From: JAICNR01 sp035687725
Lineage (GTDB): Bacteria; Gemmatimonadota; Gemmatimonadetes; JACCXV01; JAHWKZ01
Assembly (NCBI GenBank): GCA_035687725.1
Contig: DASRVB010000200.1
Location: 1-31,421 of the forward strand
DNA: 31,421 nt
Direction of reading: 5' to 3'
Positions 16,956 to 26,155 of this stretch are shown here, one piece after another. The notes under the pieces are model-generated. The model had not been told where the DNA came from. It saw nothing but the letters and a program-made list of their open reading frames with translations, and searched no databases. The position numbers were made by a program, and so were the translations under genes. Each line of letters opens with the position of its first letter. Positions within the stretch are counted from its first letter, which is position 1.

Positions 16956-16989
16956 CGCCCGGAGCGTCTGCTGACGCCCCGGGCGTTTT
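16956..16989 (+). terminator. Rho-independent terminator after the YqeY gene
   Basis: A 13-bp stem (arms 16956-16968 and 16973-16985) with a single A/C mismatch and a TGCT loop is followed by TTTT. It sits between convergent genes (YqeY on plus, susD on minus). The minus-strand side lacks a T-run, so it probably serves only the plus-strand operon. Confidence 0.85.
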
Positions 16990-17010
16990 GGCCGCCGGGT
17001 GATTCGCCGG

Positions 17011-18360
17011 CTAGTCCCGCGCGAGCTGCTCGTCCAGCGGGATCGGGAACTCCGCGTTGATCTGATGCGTGGGCTGATCGAGCGGAAGGTCCTCCAGCCG
17101 GTTGTATCGTCGCAGATCGATCAGCCGGTGGCCGCCCTCCCAGAGCAGCGAATACCGCTTCTGCTGGAGCAGCTCATCGAGGATGTTGGCGGTCGTCAGG
17201 TCGCCCCTGGGCTCCAGCCCGCCCGAATTCTCCCGGATAAAGTTGATGTCCTCCGCCGCGGCTTCGACATTGCCGAGCCCGATGTTCGCCTCGGCTCGCA
17301 GGAGGATCAGCTCCTCGTTGCGGATGATCGCCACCGGCGCGGTCGGCGAAGGATAGAGCGGAGTGAACTTGAGGTCGCTGGTCAGGCCGCGCTGCGGGTC
17401 GGCTTGCGCCACCTCGACCACCTTGCGGAGGAAGCGAGCGTCGAGTTGACCGTCCGGCTGCTCCTCGGCATCCGCCTCGACCGATGGATGGGCGTAGAGG
17501 TCCGGGTCGACCAGCCCATTCGTGATGTCGCCGGATCGGCCGCTGTAGACGTGATAGACTCCCAGGTCGAGCGAGGCCGCGGTGGACAGGAAGGAGCTGT
17601 TCAACGCCACGAGAGCTCCCGCGAAGTTGCCGCGGTACACCTCGACCCGACCCAGGAGCGCCCGGTTGAATCGCAGGAACGTGGCCGGAGTATCGAACCC
17701 GGTGAAGCCATCGCTCAGCGGGAACGGGAAGGCGGCTCCGCCGTTCTGCAAGTGTCCCTGAGCTTCTTCGAGGAGGGACACCACGTGCGCGAGCACTACC
17801 TCGGGTGACTCGATCGAAGCAGGCTCGGCGTCGATCGGCCGATCGACGTCGATCGGCGCGCCATTCGTGTGGCGGGAGTTGATGACCAGCAGGAAGTCGA
17901 GCGCCTGGATCGTCTTGGCGAGCCCGCGGGTCGCTTCCTTCTCGGTCGCCGTCATGCCCACGGCAGGATCGTCGGGAAGCACCTCCAAAGCGTTCAGGAG
18001 GATGTTGGCGTTGCGGATGTTCTCGTAACGCCTGGCCCACAAGTTGCCGCCGATGGCCGGGGTCCCCGGGTTGAGATTCCCCTCCAGCATCTCCACGATG
18101 AAGCGCGGGTCCGCGCTGTCCAGGTTGTACGACTCGCGCCCCAGGATCCCCATCAGAGACACATAGCCGTTGAAGTCGGCGATGTTCGCCCGCGCCCCGA
18201 TCAGGAGGCCGGTCGCCGCCGCGATCGCCCCAGCGCGTGTGGGGTTCTGCTGAAGCTCGTCGATGCTCGGATTGTTGAAGTCCGGCGCCATCAGGTTGGT
18301 GCAGGCCGCGCCGAAGCCGAGAAGGGCGAGCAGGCAGTAGACCTTCAGTGTCTGATTCAT
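17011..18360 (-). CDS. SusD/RagB-family outer-membrane lipoprotein
   Basis: 449 residues. It has a lipoprotein signal peptide with the lipobox GAAC, so Cys20 is the predicted lipidated residue. The mature protein starts as in the family with a helix-rich N-terminus (NPSIDELQQNPTRAGAIAAA) and contains LWARRYENIRNANILLNAL. It ends with the SusD hallmark QQKRYSLLWEGGHRLIDLRRY and PIP near the C-terminus. SusD proteins cap the SusC channel at the cell surface and bind the nutrient. The ribosome-binding site AGGAGGAG overlaps the susC stop codon, so the pair is translationally linked. No polysaccharide hydrolase or sigma/anti-sigma pair lies beside it in the window, so the ligand is unknown. Confidence 0.93.
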   Translation of the reverse strand: MNQTLKVYCLLALLGFGAACTNLMAPDFNNPSIDELQQNPTRAGAIAAATGLLIGARANIADFNGYVSLMGILGRESYNLDSADPRFIVEMLEGNLNPGTPAIGGNLWARRYENIRNANILLNALEVLPDDPAVGMTATEKEATRGLAKTIQALDFLLVINSRHTNGAPIDVDRPIDAEPASIESPEVVLAHVVSLLEEAQGHLQNGGAAFPFPLSDGFTGFDTPATFLRFNRALLGRVEVYRGNFAGALVALNSSFLSTAASLDLGVYHVYSGRSGDITNGLVDPDLYAHPSVEADAEEQPDGQLDARFLRKVVEVAQADPQRGLTSDLKFTPLYPSPTAPVAIIRNEELILLRAEANIGLGNVEAAAEDINFIRENSGGLEPRGDLTTANILDELLQQKRYSLLWEGGHRLIDLRRYNRLEDLPLDQPTHQINAEFPIPLDEQLARD

Positions 18361-18371
18361 CGCTCTCCTCC

Positions 18372-21314
18372 TCAGAATCCGAAATCAATGGAGAGCCAGA
18401 AGCTCCGGCTCGGCGGGTATGGCGCTACGTCGACGTTCCGGCCGATCGGCTTGTTGCCGAAGTTGGACACCTCCGGATCGAGACCCGAGTAGTCGGTGAA
18501 CGTCAGGAGATCCCGGCCGCTGAGGCTCAACCGGACCCGGCGGAGCGCCGGCGCCAGCCGATCGACCAGCGCGCGCGGGAACTCGTACGCGAGCGTGGCT
18601 TCCCGCAGCTTGACGAAGGAGGCGTCCTCGATGAAGGCGGTGCCGATTCCCTCACCCAGCGCCTCGAGTCGCTGCTGCCCGTCGGGAATGAAGTCGTTGG
18701 TAGTTGCCGCCAGATCGGAGATCAGGTTCGCCAGGTTGATGATGTCGCCGCCCTGCTGCCAGTCCCACAGCATGTAGAAGTTCCAGTCTCCCCATGTGAC
18801 GTCGTTGGCGAACGCAACCTTGAAGTCGGGGTTGGCATCTCCGGCTTTGACGATGTCGCCGTCGGCCGTGGACCCAACGATCTGCGTGGCCGACTCCCCC
18901 TCCTCGATCTGGAACGTCCCCAGGCTGGCTCCGAAGACGCCGAACACGAACGACGGAATGGGCAGGGTGGTCACTTCGCTGCGATCCAGACCGAACGTCG
19001 CGCGCGAGATCCACAGGAGGTCCTCCTGCCGGAACGGGGTCACCGCCAGCCCCGCTTCGAACCCACGCACCCGGAGCTCGCCCCCGTTGAAGAACTGGGT
19101 GTCGAAGCCACTCGAAGGAGCGATCTCCCGCTCGAGGATGAGATGGTCGATGATCTGCTGATAGGCCGTCAGCTCGAGGACGGCATTCCCGTCGAACAGG
19201 CTGGCGTCGATCCCGCCCTCGATCTCCCGAGTTCGCTCCGGCTCGATCGTCGGATCCCCGGTCTCGGGGTTGACGACGAGCCCGGGATTGCCACCGATGT
19301 TCTGGGTCGCATCGAGCGAGATGAACTTCTGCCCGAACAGGGGCTGGTTGCCCGACTCGCCGTAGGCGACTCGCAGCTTGAGCTCGTCGACGCGCGCAAA
19401 AGGCTCCGACAGCGTGTAGGCGGCGGACGCCTTTGGGTAGTAGAACAGCTTCTCAGTATCGCCGTTCGCGCTGGATTGCTCGCCTCGGACCGCGGCGGTC
19501 AGTGCCAGCCGATCGTCCAGGAGCAACACCTCCTCCTGGACGTAGAAGCCGAAATCCTCGACCTCTTCCCGTCGCTCGGAGACCTGAATCTGCGTCCCGG
19601 CGTCGACGTTGGGCTGACCCGCCGTCAGGTTCTGGCTCACGATCCGTGAGACCTCGAAGTTCCGTTCCTCGTACTGGATCCCGGCCGAGGTCGTGGCCGT
19701 CCACCCGCCGCCGGCGTGGAAGGCATGCACGAGATTGACGCCGGCGTTCAGGTTCAGGTTGTCGGCATTGGTCAGAAGCGAGCTGCCCGCCAACCCGTCG
19801 AGCGGCTCGAAGTGGAGCTCGGGCGGGAAGAAGAGGTCGTTCTTCTGGCGGAACCAGTCGAAGCCCCCGTTCGATACGAGCTGGAGACTCTGGTTCGCGC
19901 CGCGCCAGATGTCGTATGTGACGTCTGTTGCCCCGATCAGGCGCCACACGTCCTCGTCGTTCTGCATCAACGCGGCGGTCTGGAGCGGGTTGCTACGCCC
20001 GCCGAACGGGCTGGTGGGGAACGTCCCGTCAGATCGCTGCTGAAGGTCGAAGAACCGGGGAATGAACGGGAGCGCCATGTAGTAGCTGACGGTCGCGTTA
20101 TCGTTGTTGAAGAGACCGCGCTCGGCTTCCGAGTGGATCAGGTTCGAGTACACGTTGACGTTCAGTCGATCGCCGAACCTTTGACCCAGGTTGAGCCGCA
20201 GCGACTGGTTCTCGTAGCCCGTGTTCTCGACGATGCCCCTGTCGTCCTTGACGAGGCCGGAGGCGTAATAGGTGGTGTTCTCGTCACCACCGCTCAACGA
20301 CACGACGGTCTCGGTCGAGAGGTCGTTGTTGCCGGCGAGCTCTTCCTCGTGATCGAAGAAGCTGCCCTGGCGGAACGCTTCCAGCCCGGTCTCGCCAAAG
20401 AGGTTCAGGATCTCATCCTCGGTGGCGTCCTCGTATGTGAGATAGTCCATCTTGTTGGAGAGATCGAACACTCCGAATCGCTGCGTGATGTCGACGCGCT
20501 TGGGGCCGGGCCGTCCACGCTTGGTCGTGATGATGACGACTCCATTGTTCGCCTTGGAACCGTAGATCGCGGCCGCCGCGGCACCTCTCAGGATCTCGAT
20601 CGTCTCGATGTCGTTGGGGTTGAGGTCGGCGATTCGATTGACCTGATCGGTCTGGAACTTGTCCGTATTCGAGCCGACCGACGCCAGTGTGACGATGTCC
20701 TGATTGTTGGGGATCGCGACGTTGGAGAGGATCACGCCGTCCACGACGTATAGCGGCTCGGAGGTCGCGTTGATCGAGGCGATTCCGCGCAGGTCGACCT
20801 GGATCCCGCCACCGGGGGCACCGGAGTTCTTCTGGATGTCGGCGCCTGCCACCTTGCCCTGGAGCTGCTTCTCGATCGACTGGGCGGGCACCCGCTCGAT
20901 CTCCCGCGCGGTCACCGTCGCCACCGCCTGGGCGAGATTCCGCCGCTCGACCTCGGTCGCACGGCCGGTGACGACGATCTCCTCGACATTGAGATAGTCG
21001 GTCGGCAAGGCGATCTGGATTTCGTTCTGCCCCGATGGAAGCGCGACTTCCCGCGTCCTGTATCCGAGGCTCAGGACGCGCAGGGTAACATCGCCGGCGG
21101 GCACGTTTTCGACCCGGAAGGCGCCGCCTTCGTCGGCCACCGCCCCGATCGTCGTCCCGACGACGGCGATGGTGGCGTAGGGTACCGGGGCACGCGTCAC
21201 TTCGTCGAGGACTCGACCCGTGACGACGCGCTGTGCAGCGGCTGGAGATGAAAGACTCAGGGTGGCGACGATTGCGAAAGCGGCGGGATACAACGAACGG
21301 CAGTATCGCATCAT
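18372..21314 (-). CDS. SusC/RagA-family TonB-dependent outer-membrane transporter
   Basis: 980 residues. The signal peptide is cleaved after about Ala27 (PAAA-Q). Residues 28-105 form the carboxypeptidase-regulatory-like beta-sandwich typical of SusC (VTGRVLDE, GAFRVENVPAGDVTLRV). A TonB-box-like EEIVVTG follows at 111-117. The plug domain carries LYVVDGVIL (188-196) and IETIEILRGAAAAAIYGSKA (236-255). The rest is the 22-strand barrel ending in a C-terminal aromatic (IDFGF) as required for BAM insertion. It imports a large nutrient across the outer membrane with SusD. ATG 21314 has GGAGGAGGG immediately upstream on the minus strand, and a near-consensus promoter lies at 21396-21368. Length is typical. 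Confidence 0.94.
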   Translation of the reverse strand: MMRYCRSLYPAAFAIVATLSLSSPAAAQRVVTGRVLDEVTRAPVPYATIAVVGTTIGAVADEGGAFRVENVPAGDVTLRVLSLGYRTREVALPSGQNEIQIALPTDYLNVEEIVVTGRATEVERRNLAQAVATVTAREIERVPAQSIEKQLQGKVAGADIQKNSGAPGGGIQVDLRGIASINATSEPLYVVDGVILSNVAIPNNQDIVTLASVGSNTDKFQTDQVNRIADLNPNDIETIEILRGAAAAAIYGSKANNGVVIITTKRGRPGPKRVDITQRFGVFDLSNKMDYLTYEDATEDEILNLFGETGLEAFRQGSFFDHEEELAGNNDLSTETVVSLSGGDENTTYYASGLVKDDRGIVENTGYENQSLRLNLGQRFGDRLNVNVYSNLIHSEAERGLFNNDNATVSYYMALPFIPRFFDLQQRSDGTFPTSPFGGRSNPLQTAALMQNDEDVWRLIGATDVTYDIWRGANQSLQLVSNGGFDWFRQKNDLFFPPELHFEPLDGLAGSSLLTNADNLNLNAGVNLVHAFHAGGGWTATTSAGIQYEERNFEVSRIVSQNLTAGQPNVDAGTQIQVSERREEVEDFGFYVQEEVLLLDDRLALTAAVRGEQSSANGDTEKLFYYPKASAAYTLSEPFARVDELKLRVAYGESGNQPLFGQKFISLDATQNIGGNPGLVVNPETGDPTIEPERTREIEGGIDASLFDGNAVLELTAYQQIIDHLILEREIAPSSGFDTQFFNGGELRVRGFEAGLAVTPFRQEDLLWISRATFGLDRSEVTTLPIPSFVFGVFGASLGTFQIEEGESATQIVGSTADGDIVKAGDANPDFKVAFANDVTWGDWNFYMLWDWQQGGDIINLANLISDLAATTNDFIPDGQQRLEALGEGIGTAFIEDASFVKLREATLAYEFPRALVDRLAPALRRVRLSLSGRDLLTFTDYSGLDPEVSNFGNKPIGRNVDVAPYPPSRSFWLSIDFGF

Positions 21315-21357
21315 GACCCTCCTCCTGGATGCGATGTATCTTGCCCGCGAGCTTGCT

Positions 21358-21762
21358 ATGTACCCTTTTTATACCGGACATATCGTATCACGTCAATTCG
21401 GGACGTGGATTCTCTTCCTGGCCTGGATCGCAGGCTGTAGCACGCGCGGAGAGACGCTCGGCCGGCCGGAAGCAACAGGGGCTCCGGTCATCCAGGTGGT
21501 CAACCAGAGCCGGGCCGACGTGGAGGTCTATCTCACACGAGACGGGACCCGCACTCGGCTGGGGCTCGTCACCGCAGGCTCGACTACAATCTTCCCCGTT
21601 CCGTCCGACATGATCGGTGCGACAGGGGACCTTCGGCTGATCGCCGAGCCGGTCGGAGCGGTGCTCGATTTCGCGTCCGAGGCGTTCCAAGTCGACCCGG
21701 GGCGGGTCGTGGAGTGGACGATCCGCGCCAGGTCCGCATCGTCGAGCCTCATCGTCTACTGA
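21358..21762 (+). CDS. Small putative lipoprotein
   Basis: 134 residues if ATG 21358 is used. A hydrophobic segment WILFLAWIAGC (17-27) ends in a lipobox, giving Cys27 as the predicted lipidated residue. The mature part is a small beta-rich domain: VIQVVNQSRADVEVYLTR, TRLGLVTAGSTTIFPVP, GDLRLIAEPVG, then VVEWTIRA. I associate this pattern (an N-Q-x-x-x-D-V-x-V-Y opening, then R-L-G-x-V) with small secreted proteins common in Gemmatimonadota, from memory only. Function is unknown. The start is uncertain because there is no good ribosome-binding site; ATG 21313 and 21334 are also in frame, and the susC promoter on the opposite strand overlaps the first codons. It is transcribed divergently from susCD. 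Confidence 0.65.
   Translation: MYPFYTGHIVSRQFGTWILFLAWIAGCSTRGETLGRPEATGAPVIQVVNQSRADVEVYLTRDGTRTRLGLVTAGSTTIFPVPSDMIGATGDLRLIAEPVGAVLDFASEAFQVDPGRVVEWTIRARSASSSLIVY
21368..21396 (-). promoter_or_regulatory. Near-consensus sigma-70 promoter for susCD
   Basis: On the minus strand TTGACG (21396-21391) and TATAAA (21373-21368) are separated by exactly 17 bases. Transcription would begin near 21361 and give a leader of about 47 bases ending in the GGAGGAGGG ribosome-binding site. It lies in the most AT-rich stretch near these genes. It also lies within the first codons of the divergent lipoprotein reading frame. Confidence 0.7.
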
Positions 21763-21810
21763 CGGCGACCACGTTTCCCTTGGTGAGCGAGGCGCGGACA
21801 GAGCCAGCCG

Positions 21811-21835
21811 GACGACCCCCCTCGAGGGGGTCGTC
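21811..21835 (+). terminator. Strong GC hairpin, possible terminator between the lipoprotein gene and mutS2
   Basis: GACGACCCCC and GGGGGTCGTC form a 10-bp perfect stem with a 5-base loop. Only GCGTTT follows, so the T-run is weak. It ends the small lipoprotein unit by position, but it could also be a structured leader of mutS2, whose ATG is 15 bases on. Confidence 0.45.
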
Positions 21836-21850
21836 GCGTTTGGGTGGACG

Positions 21851-24271
21851 ATGAGGCTCGATCCGGAAACGGTCGCGGCCCTGGAGTGGGACCGCGTGCG
21901 CAAGCTGGTGGCGGGGGCGACGAGCTCCGCGCTCGCCCGCCGCACGCTCGAGCGGTGGCAGCCGCGGGCGAGCCTCGCCGAGGCGCGGTCGGCCCTGGCG
22001 GAGGTCGCTGAAGGGATGGATCTGGCGGGGATCCCGCGACTGCCGGCCCCGTTCGTGGAGGACCAGGACCGGACGCTCCGGGTCCTTGCCGTCCAAGGCT
22101 CGGCGCTCGACGGCCGCGCGCTGATCGACGCAGCACGCACGCTCGAGGCGACGCGCCGGTTCGCCCGCTTCGTGCGTCCGGAGGAAGCGCGGTGGCCGCT
22201 CCTGACCGAGCGATTCCGTGCCGCGCCCGACGAACACGAGCTCGAGGCGAAGATCTTCGACGCCTTCGATCCCGAGGCGCGCCTCGTCGACACGGCGAGC
22301 CCGCGGCTCCGGGAGCTGAGGGCCGAGGTGCGGAGCCACCGGGCCGCGCTCGTCGAGCGCCTCTCCCGGCTGATCGCGCGGCTCCCGCACGTCCTGGTCG
22401 CGGCCGACAGCCGGCCGACGTTCCGCGAGGGCCGCTATCTCGTGCCGCTCCGCCGCGAGGCGCTCGGCGAGGTTCCCGGCATCGTCCACGACGAGTCCGC
22501 CTCGGGAGCCACGGTGTTCCTCGAGCCGCACGAGGTCGTGGAGCGGAACAACGAGCTGCGCCGGGCGGAGCTCGCGGTCGGACGGGAGGAGGAGCGGATC
22601 CTGCGCGAGCTGACGGCGGCGCTCGCCGAGAGGCGCGGGGAACTGGAGCTCGCGGCGCGGCTCGCGCTCCACGCCGAGACCGTGCTCGCCCGCGCGCGGT
22701 ACGCGCGGGCCACCGGTGGAGAGCCGCCGGATCTCGGCGGCGAGGAGCTCGCGCTCCGCGGCGCGCGACATCCGCTCCTCGTCGCGCGGCTTACGGAGCA
22801 GGGCGGCGAGATCGTGCCGCTGGACCTCGTCCTCGGAGAGGACGAGCGGGCGCTGGTGATCAGCGGCCCCAACACGGGCGGGAAGACCGTGCTGCTCAAG
22901 ACCGTCGGCACCGTCGTCCTCATGGCGCAGAGCGGGATCGTGCCGCCGGTCGGCGCCGGCACGAGGCTTCCCTGGCACGAGGCCGTGTATGCCGACATCG
23001 GCGACACGCAATCGATTGCGCAGGATCTCTCGACGTTCACCGCGCACCTCACGCGCCTCAAGGCCGCGCTCGAGGGCGCGGGGTCGGGGACGCTGGTCCT
23101 CGTGGACGAGATCGGCGCCTCTACGGATCCCGCCGAGGGAGCGGCGCTGGCCGCAGCTCTCCTCGAGGCGTGGGTCGCGAGGGGGGCGCGGACGATCGTG
23201 ACGACCCACTATCACACGCTCAAGATCGTGGCCGCGCGCGCGCCGGGGATGGTGAACGGCTCCCTGGCCTACGACCTCGAGCGGAACGAGCCCCTGTACC
23301 GATTCGTCAAGGGTGTGCCGGGGCGATCCTTCGGCCTGGAACTCGCTGCGCGCTGGGGCATCGACCCACCGGTTCTGGCGCGCGCCCACGAGGCGCTCGA
23401 TCGCGACGCGCGCGATCTGGACGAGGTGACCCGGCGGCTGGCCGTCGAGGAGCAATCGTTCGTCGAGGCGCGCCGGGCGCTCGAGGAGGAGCGCCAGGCG
23501 ATCGGAGAGGCGGAGAGCGCAAGAGCCCGCCGGATCGCGGCCGAGGCATCGGAGCGCCGCGAGGCGGCGGAGCGGCGGCTGGAGGAGCTGGAGGCACGGA
23601 TCACCCGGATGCGCGAGGAGATGCGCCGCCAGCAGCGGAAGCTCCGCGAGCGCGCCGCCGAGCTCTCGGAGGCCGAGGCCTCGACCCGTGCCGCGCAGGC
23701 CCTGGCGGAAGAATTGGCCGGGGCGGCCGAGGTGCTGAGAGCCGAGCGCGAGGCCCTGATCGGGCAGCGCGATCGCCCGCCGGTCGAGCCCGGCGACCTC
23801 GTCCGCATCCCGCGCTACGACGTGGTCGGCGAGGTCGTCTCGCTGAGCCGGACCGACGACACGTGCGCGGTCCAGGCCGGACAGGTGCGGATCGCCTGCC
23901 GCGTGAGCGAGCTCGAGATCGTCGAGAAGGCCGCCGACCGGACCGACGCGAAGGAGTCCACGGCCGCCGCCCCGGTCGACGCCGGGGACGACGGCCAGCC
24001 CGTACCGCTCGAGATCGACCTGCGGGGGATGACGGCCGACGAGATCGGTTATCCGCTCGCTGGAGCGCTCGAGCGCGCATACCATACGGGAAGACCCGTC
24101 ATCCGATTCATTCACGGCAAGGGGACCGGCGTCCTGCGACGCCGCGTCGCAGAGCTCCTGGAGAAGCATCCCTATGTGCACGGCTTCCGCCTGGGACACT
24201 GGAATGAAGGTGGGGACGGCGTGACCATTGCAACGCTGACCCCGGAAGGATCCGAGGAGGAGAGCGCCTGA
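21851..24271 (+). CDS. mutS2: Endonuclease MutS2
   Basis: 806 residues. MutS2 is an ATPase with a C-terminal Smr nuclease. It suppresses homologous recombination in some bacteria and rescues collided ribosomes in others. The N-terminal core/clamp region contains FREGRYLVPL and HDESASGATVFLEP. The ATPase has Walker A GPNTGGKT (339-346) and Walker B LVLVDE (415-420), then STDPAEGAALAAALLE and TTHYHTLK. A long coiled coil (about 500-630) and a KOW-like strand segment follow. The Smr domain occupies the last 90 residues, with IDLRG (722-726) and HGKGTG (755-760). Length is typical. Its stop overlaps the dnaG start (CTGA), so the two genes are translationally coupled. The ribosome-binding site before ATG 21851 is weak. 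Confidence 0.96.
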   Translation: MRLDPETVAALEWDRVRKLVAGATSSALARRTLERWQPRASLAEARSALAEVAEGMDLAGIPRLPAPFVEDQDRTLRVLAVQGSALDGRALIDAARTLEATRRFARFVRPEEARWPLLTERFRAAPDEHELEAKIFDAFDPEARLVDTASPRLRELRAEVRSHRAALVERLSRLIARLPHVLVAADSRPTFREGRYLVPLRREALGEVPGIVHDESASGATVFLEPHEVVERNNELRRAELAVGREEERILRELTAALAERRGELELAARLALHAETVLARARYARATGGEPPDLGGEELALRGARHPLLVARLTEQGGEIVPLDLVLGEDERALVISGPNTGGKTVLLKTVGTVVLMAQSGIVPPVGAGTRLPWHEAVYADIGDTQSIAQDLSTFTAHLTRLKAALEGAGSGTLVLVDEIGASTDPAEGAALAAALLEAWVARGARTIVTTHYHTLKIVAARAPGMVNGSLAYDLERNEPLYRFVKGVPGRSFGLELAARWGIDPPVLARAHEALDRDARDLDEVTRRLAVEEQSFVEARRALEEERQAIGEAESARARRIAAEASERREAAERRLEELEARITRMREEMRRQQRKLRERAAELSEAEASTRAAQALAEELAGAAEVLRAEREALIGQRDRPPVEPGDLVRIPRYDVVGEVVSLSRTDDTCAVQAGQVRIACRVSELEIVEKAADRTDAKESTAAAPVDAGDDGQPVPLEIDLRGMTADEIGYPLAGALERAYHTGRPVIRFIHGKGTGVLRRRVAELLEKHPYVHGFRLGHWNEGGDGVTIATLTPEGSEEESA

Positions 24272-26067
24272 GCATTCCCGACCACGTCATCGAGGAGATC
24301 CGCGACCGGGCGGACATCGTCGAGATCGTCGGCGAGGTCGTGCAGCTCAAGAAGCGCGGCCGGAGCTGGGTGGGCCTCTGCCCGTTCCATCCCGAGAAGA
24401 CCCCCTCGTTCACGGTGAGCGCCGAGAAGGGCATGTACTACTGCTTCGGGTGCCAGGCCGGTGGCAACGCGTTCACGTTCCTGATGGAGCACGAGAAGAT
24501 CGAGTTCCCCGACGCGGTCCGGAGCCTGGGGCAGCGCGTCGGCGTGGAGGTCCCCGACCGGGAACCGGCCGACCTCGCGGATCCCAACGCTCCGCTATAC
24601 CTCGCCAACCGCGTGGCCGCGGAGTTCTACCATCGCCTGCTGCTGGAATCGGCGGACGCCGCCGCCGCTCGGGAATACCTGACCGGGCGCGGGGTCGGCG
24701 ACCAGATCCAGACCGCGTTCATGCTCGGCTGGGCGCCCGAGTCCTGGGATGCGCTACTCGGGGAGGCGAAGCGGCAGGGCGTCAGCGAAGAAGCGCTCGA
24801 GCGCGCCGGGCTGATCGGGCGGAGCGAGAAGACGGGCGGATTGTTCGACCGCTTCCGGGGCCGCGTCATGTTCCCGATCCGGTCGGTCGGCGGGAAAGTG
24901 GTGGGGTTCTCGGGTCGCCGGTTGGACGCGGAGGAGCCCAAGTACCTGAACACGGGGGACACTCCGGTCTTCGCCAAGGGGAGGATGTTGTTCAACCTCG
25001 ACCAGGCGCGACCCGCGATCCGGCGCGCCGGAGCGGCTGTCGTCGTCGAGGGGAACTTCGACGTCATCGCGCTCGCGGGGGCCGGCTTCAGGAACGTCGT
25101 AGCGCCGCTCGGCACCGCGTTCACCGACGAGCAGTCCCGAATCCTCAAGCGCTATACGTCGACGACTTACCTCGCGTACGACGGCGACGCGGCGGGTCAG
25201 CGCTCGGCATTCAAGGCGGGCGACATGCTGCTCGCCGCTGGCGTTGCGGCGCGCATCGTCGCCCTGCCGCGGGGAAAAGACCCGGCGTCACTCATCCAGG
25301 AGGGCGCGGCGGGCGCGTTTCGCGAGCGGCTGGAGGCGAGCGAGGACGTGATCGACGCGAAGCTCCGAATCGTCCGCGATAAGGTCGATCTTTCCGACGT
25401 CACCCGGAAGCGACGTGCGATCAAGCGGCTGATGGAGTCGGTGGCGCGCGTGCCCGACCGCATAACGCGAGAGCTGTACGTGGGGAAGATCGCGAGCGAG
25501 CTCGACGTGCCCCGGGAGGCGCTGGTGACCCAGACGGCGCGGCAGCGGGGCCGGCCCGTCGCAGGGCGTGGCCAGGAGCAGCCCGTCGCGAGGCGGAAGC
25601 CTTCGAAGACCCCGCCGGGGATCTTGGTGCCCGAGAGCCAGGACGAATGGTACGTGCTCCTCCACGCGGTCAGCGAGCCGCGATGGCTCGACCAGGTGGT
25701 GGAGGAGTGCCGGGCGGAATACTTCACCGTGCCCGCCTACGCGGAATTCTTTTCGCGGCTCGCGCAGCTTCACGCCGACGGGCGAGGCGACGTCGAAGAA
25801 GCTCTGCGGTCGGTTGCAGACGCCGAGCTCCAGCGGGTGATGGCGAGGCTCGAGGCCCTGCGCGGCGCACAGGAGCAGGGGTTCGAGCTCTCCGACAAAG
25901 CTTTCCGTGAGAGCCTCAACCGGATCCACGGAGATGCGCTTGCGCGCGGCGTGCACGAGCGGAGGACCGAGAGCACCGGTGACGTGCTGGAAGACACGCT
26001 GCGCCGGCAGCGGGTGCGCAAGGAGATCGCGCCCGGCCCGTTCGGCAGCCGCCGGCCGCGCAGTTGA
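24268..26067 (+). CDS. dnaG: DNA primase, CTG start overlapping mutS2
   Basis: 599 residues from CTG 24268. DnaG makes RNA primers for replication. The N-terminus SIPDHVIEEIRDRADIVEIV is the conserved first helix of the family and is lost if the next start, GTG 24340, is used. No ATG, GTG or TTG occurs in frame between. CTG is preceded by GGAGGAGAG at 5-6 bases, and the overlap CTGA with mutS2 gives coupling. The CHC2 zinc finger is C38-x2-H41 ... C59-x2-C62. The TOPRIM core has VVVEGNFDVIALAG and LAYDGDAAGQRSA, with the acidic residues for metal binding; relatives usually read EGYMDV. KDPASLI follows. The C-terminal DnaB-binding region (about 460-560) is helical. Length is normal. Confidence 0.95.
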   Translation: MSIPDHVIEEIRDRADIVEIVGEVVQLKKRGRSWVGLCPFHPEKTPSFTVSAEKGMYYCFGCQAGGNAFTFLMEHEKIEFPDAVRSLGQRVGVEVPDREPADLADPNAPLYLANRVAAEFYHRLLLESADAAAAREYLTGRGVGDQIQTAFMLGWAPESWDALLGEAKRQGVSEEALERAGLIGRSEKTGGLFDRFRGRVMFPIRSVGGKVVGFSGRRLDAEEPKYLNTGDTPVFAKGRMLFNLDQARPAIRRAGAAVVVEGNFDVIALAGAGFRNVVAPLGTAFTDEQSRILKRYTSTTYLAYDGDAAGQRSAFKAGDMLLAAGVAARIVALPRGKDPASLIQEGAAGAFRERLEASEDVIDAKLRIVRDKVDLSDVTRKRRAIKRLMESVARVPDRITRELYVGKIASELDVPREALVTQTARQRGRPVAGRGQEQPVARRKPSKTPPGILVPESQDEWYVLLHAVSEPRWLDQVVEECRAEYFTVPAYAEFFSRLAQLHADGRGDVEEALRSVADAELQRVMARLEALRGAQEQGFELSDKAFRESLNRIHGDALARGVHERRTESTGDVLEDTLRRQRVRKEIAPGPFGSRRPRS

Positions 26068-26078
26068 GCGATCCGCGT

Positions 26079-26108
26079 TTGACACTCCGGCGGCGCTCCG
26101 CGTACCTT
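26079..26108 (+). promoter_or_regulatory. Promoter for rpoD (TTGACA, 18-base spacer, TACCTT)
   Basis: A perfect -35 TTGACA (26079-26084), an 18-base spacer and TACCTT (26103-26108) lie in the 88-base gap between dnaG and rpoD. Architecture and hexamers match the hsp20 promoter at 14329. Transcription would start near 26115, giving a leader of about 40 bases. Confidence 0.65.
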
Positions 26109-26155
26109 CAATCTCCTAACCCGGCCCCCGGGCTCCATTCACCCATCCGTCGACC

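Noticed and set aside
17869..20753. Long plus-strand frames opposite susD/susC
   Set aside because: They are antisense shadows; the minus-strand genes have full family signatures, signal peptides and ribosome-binding sites.
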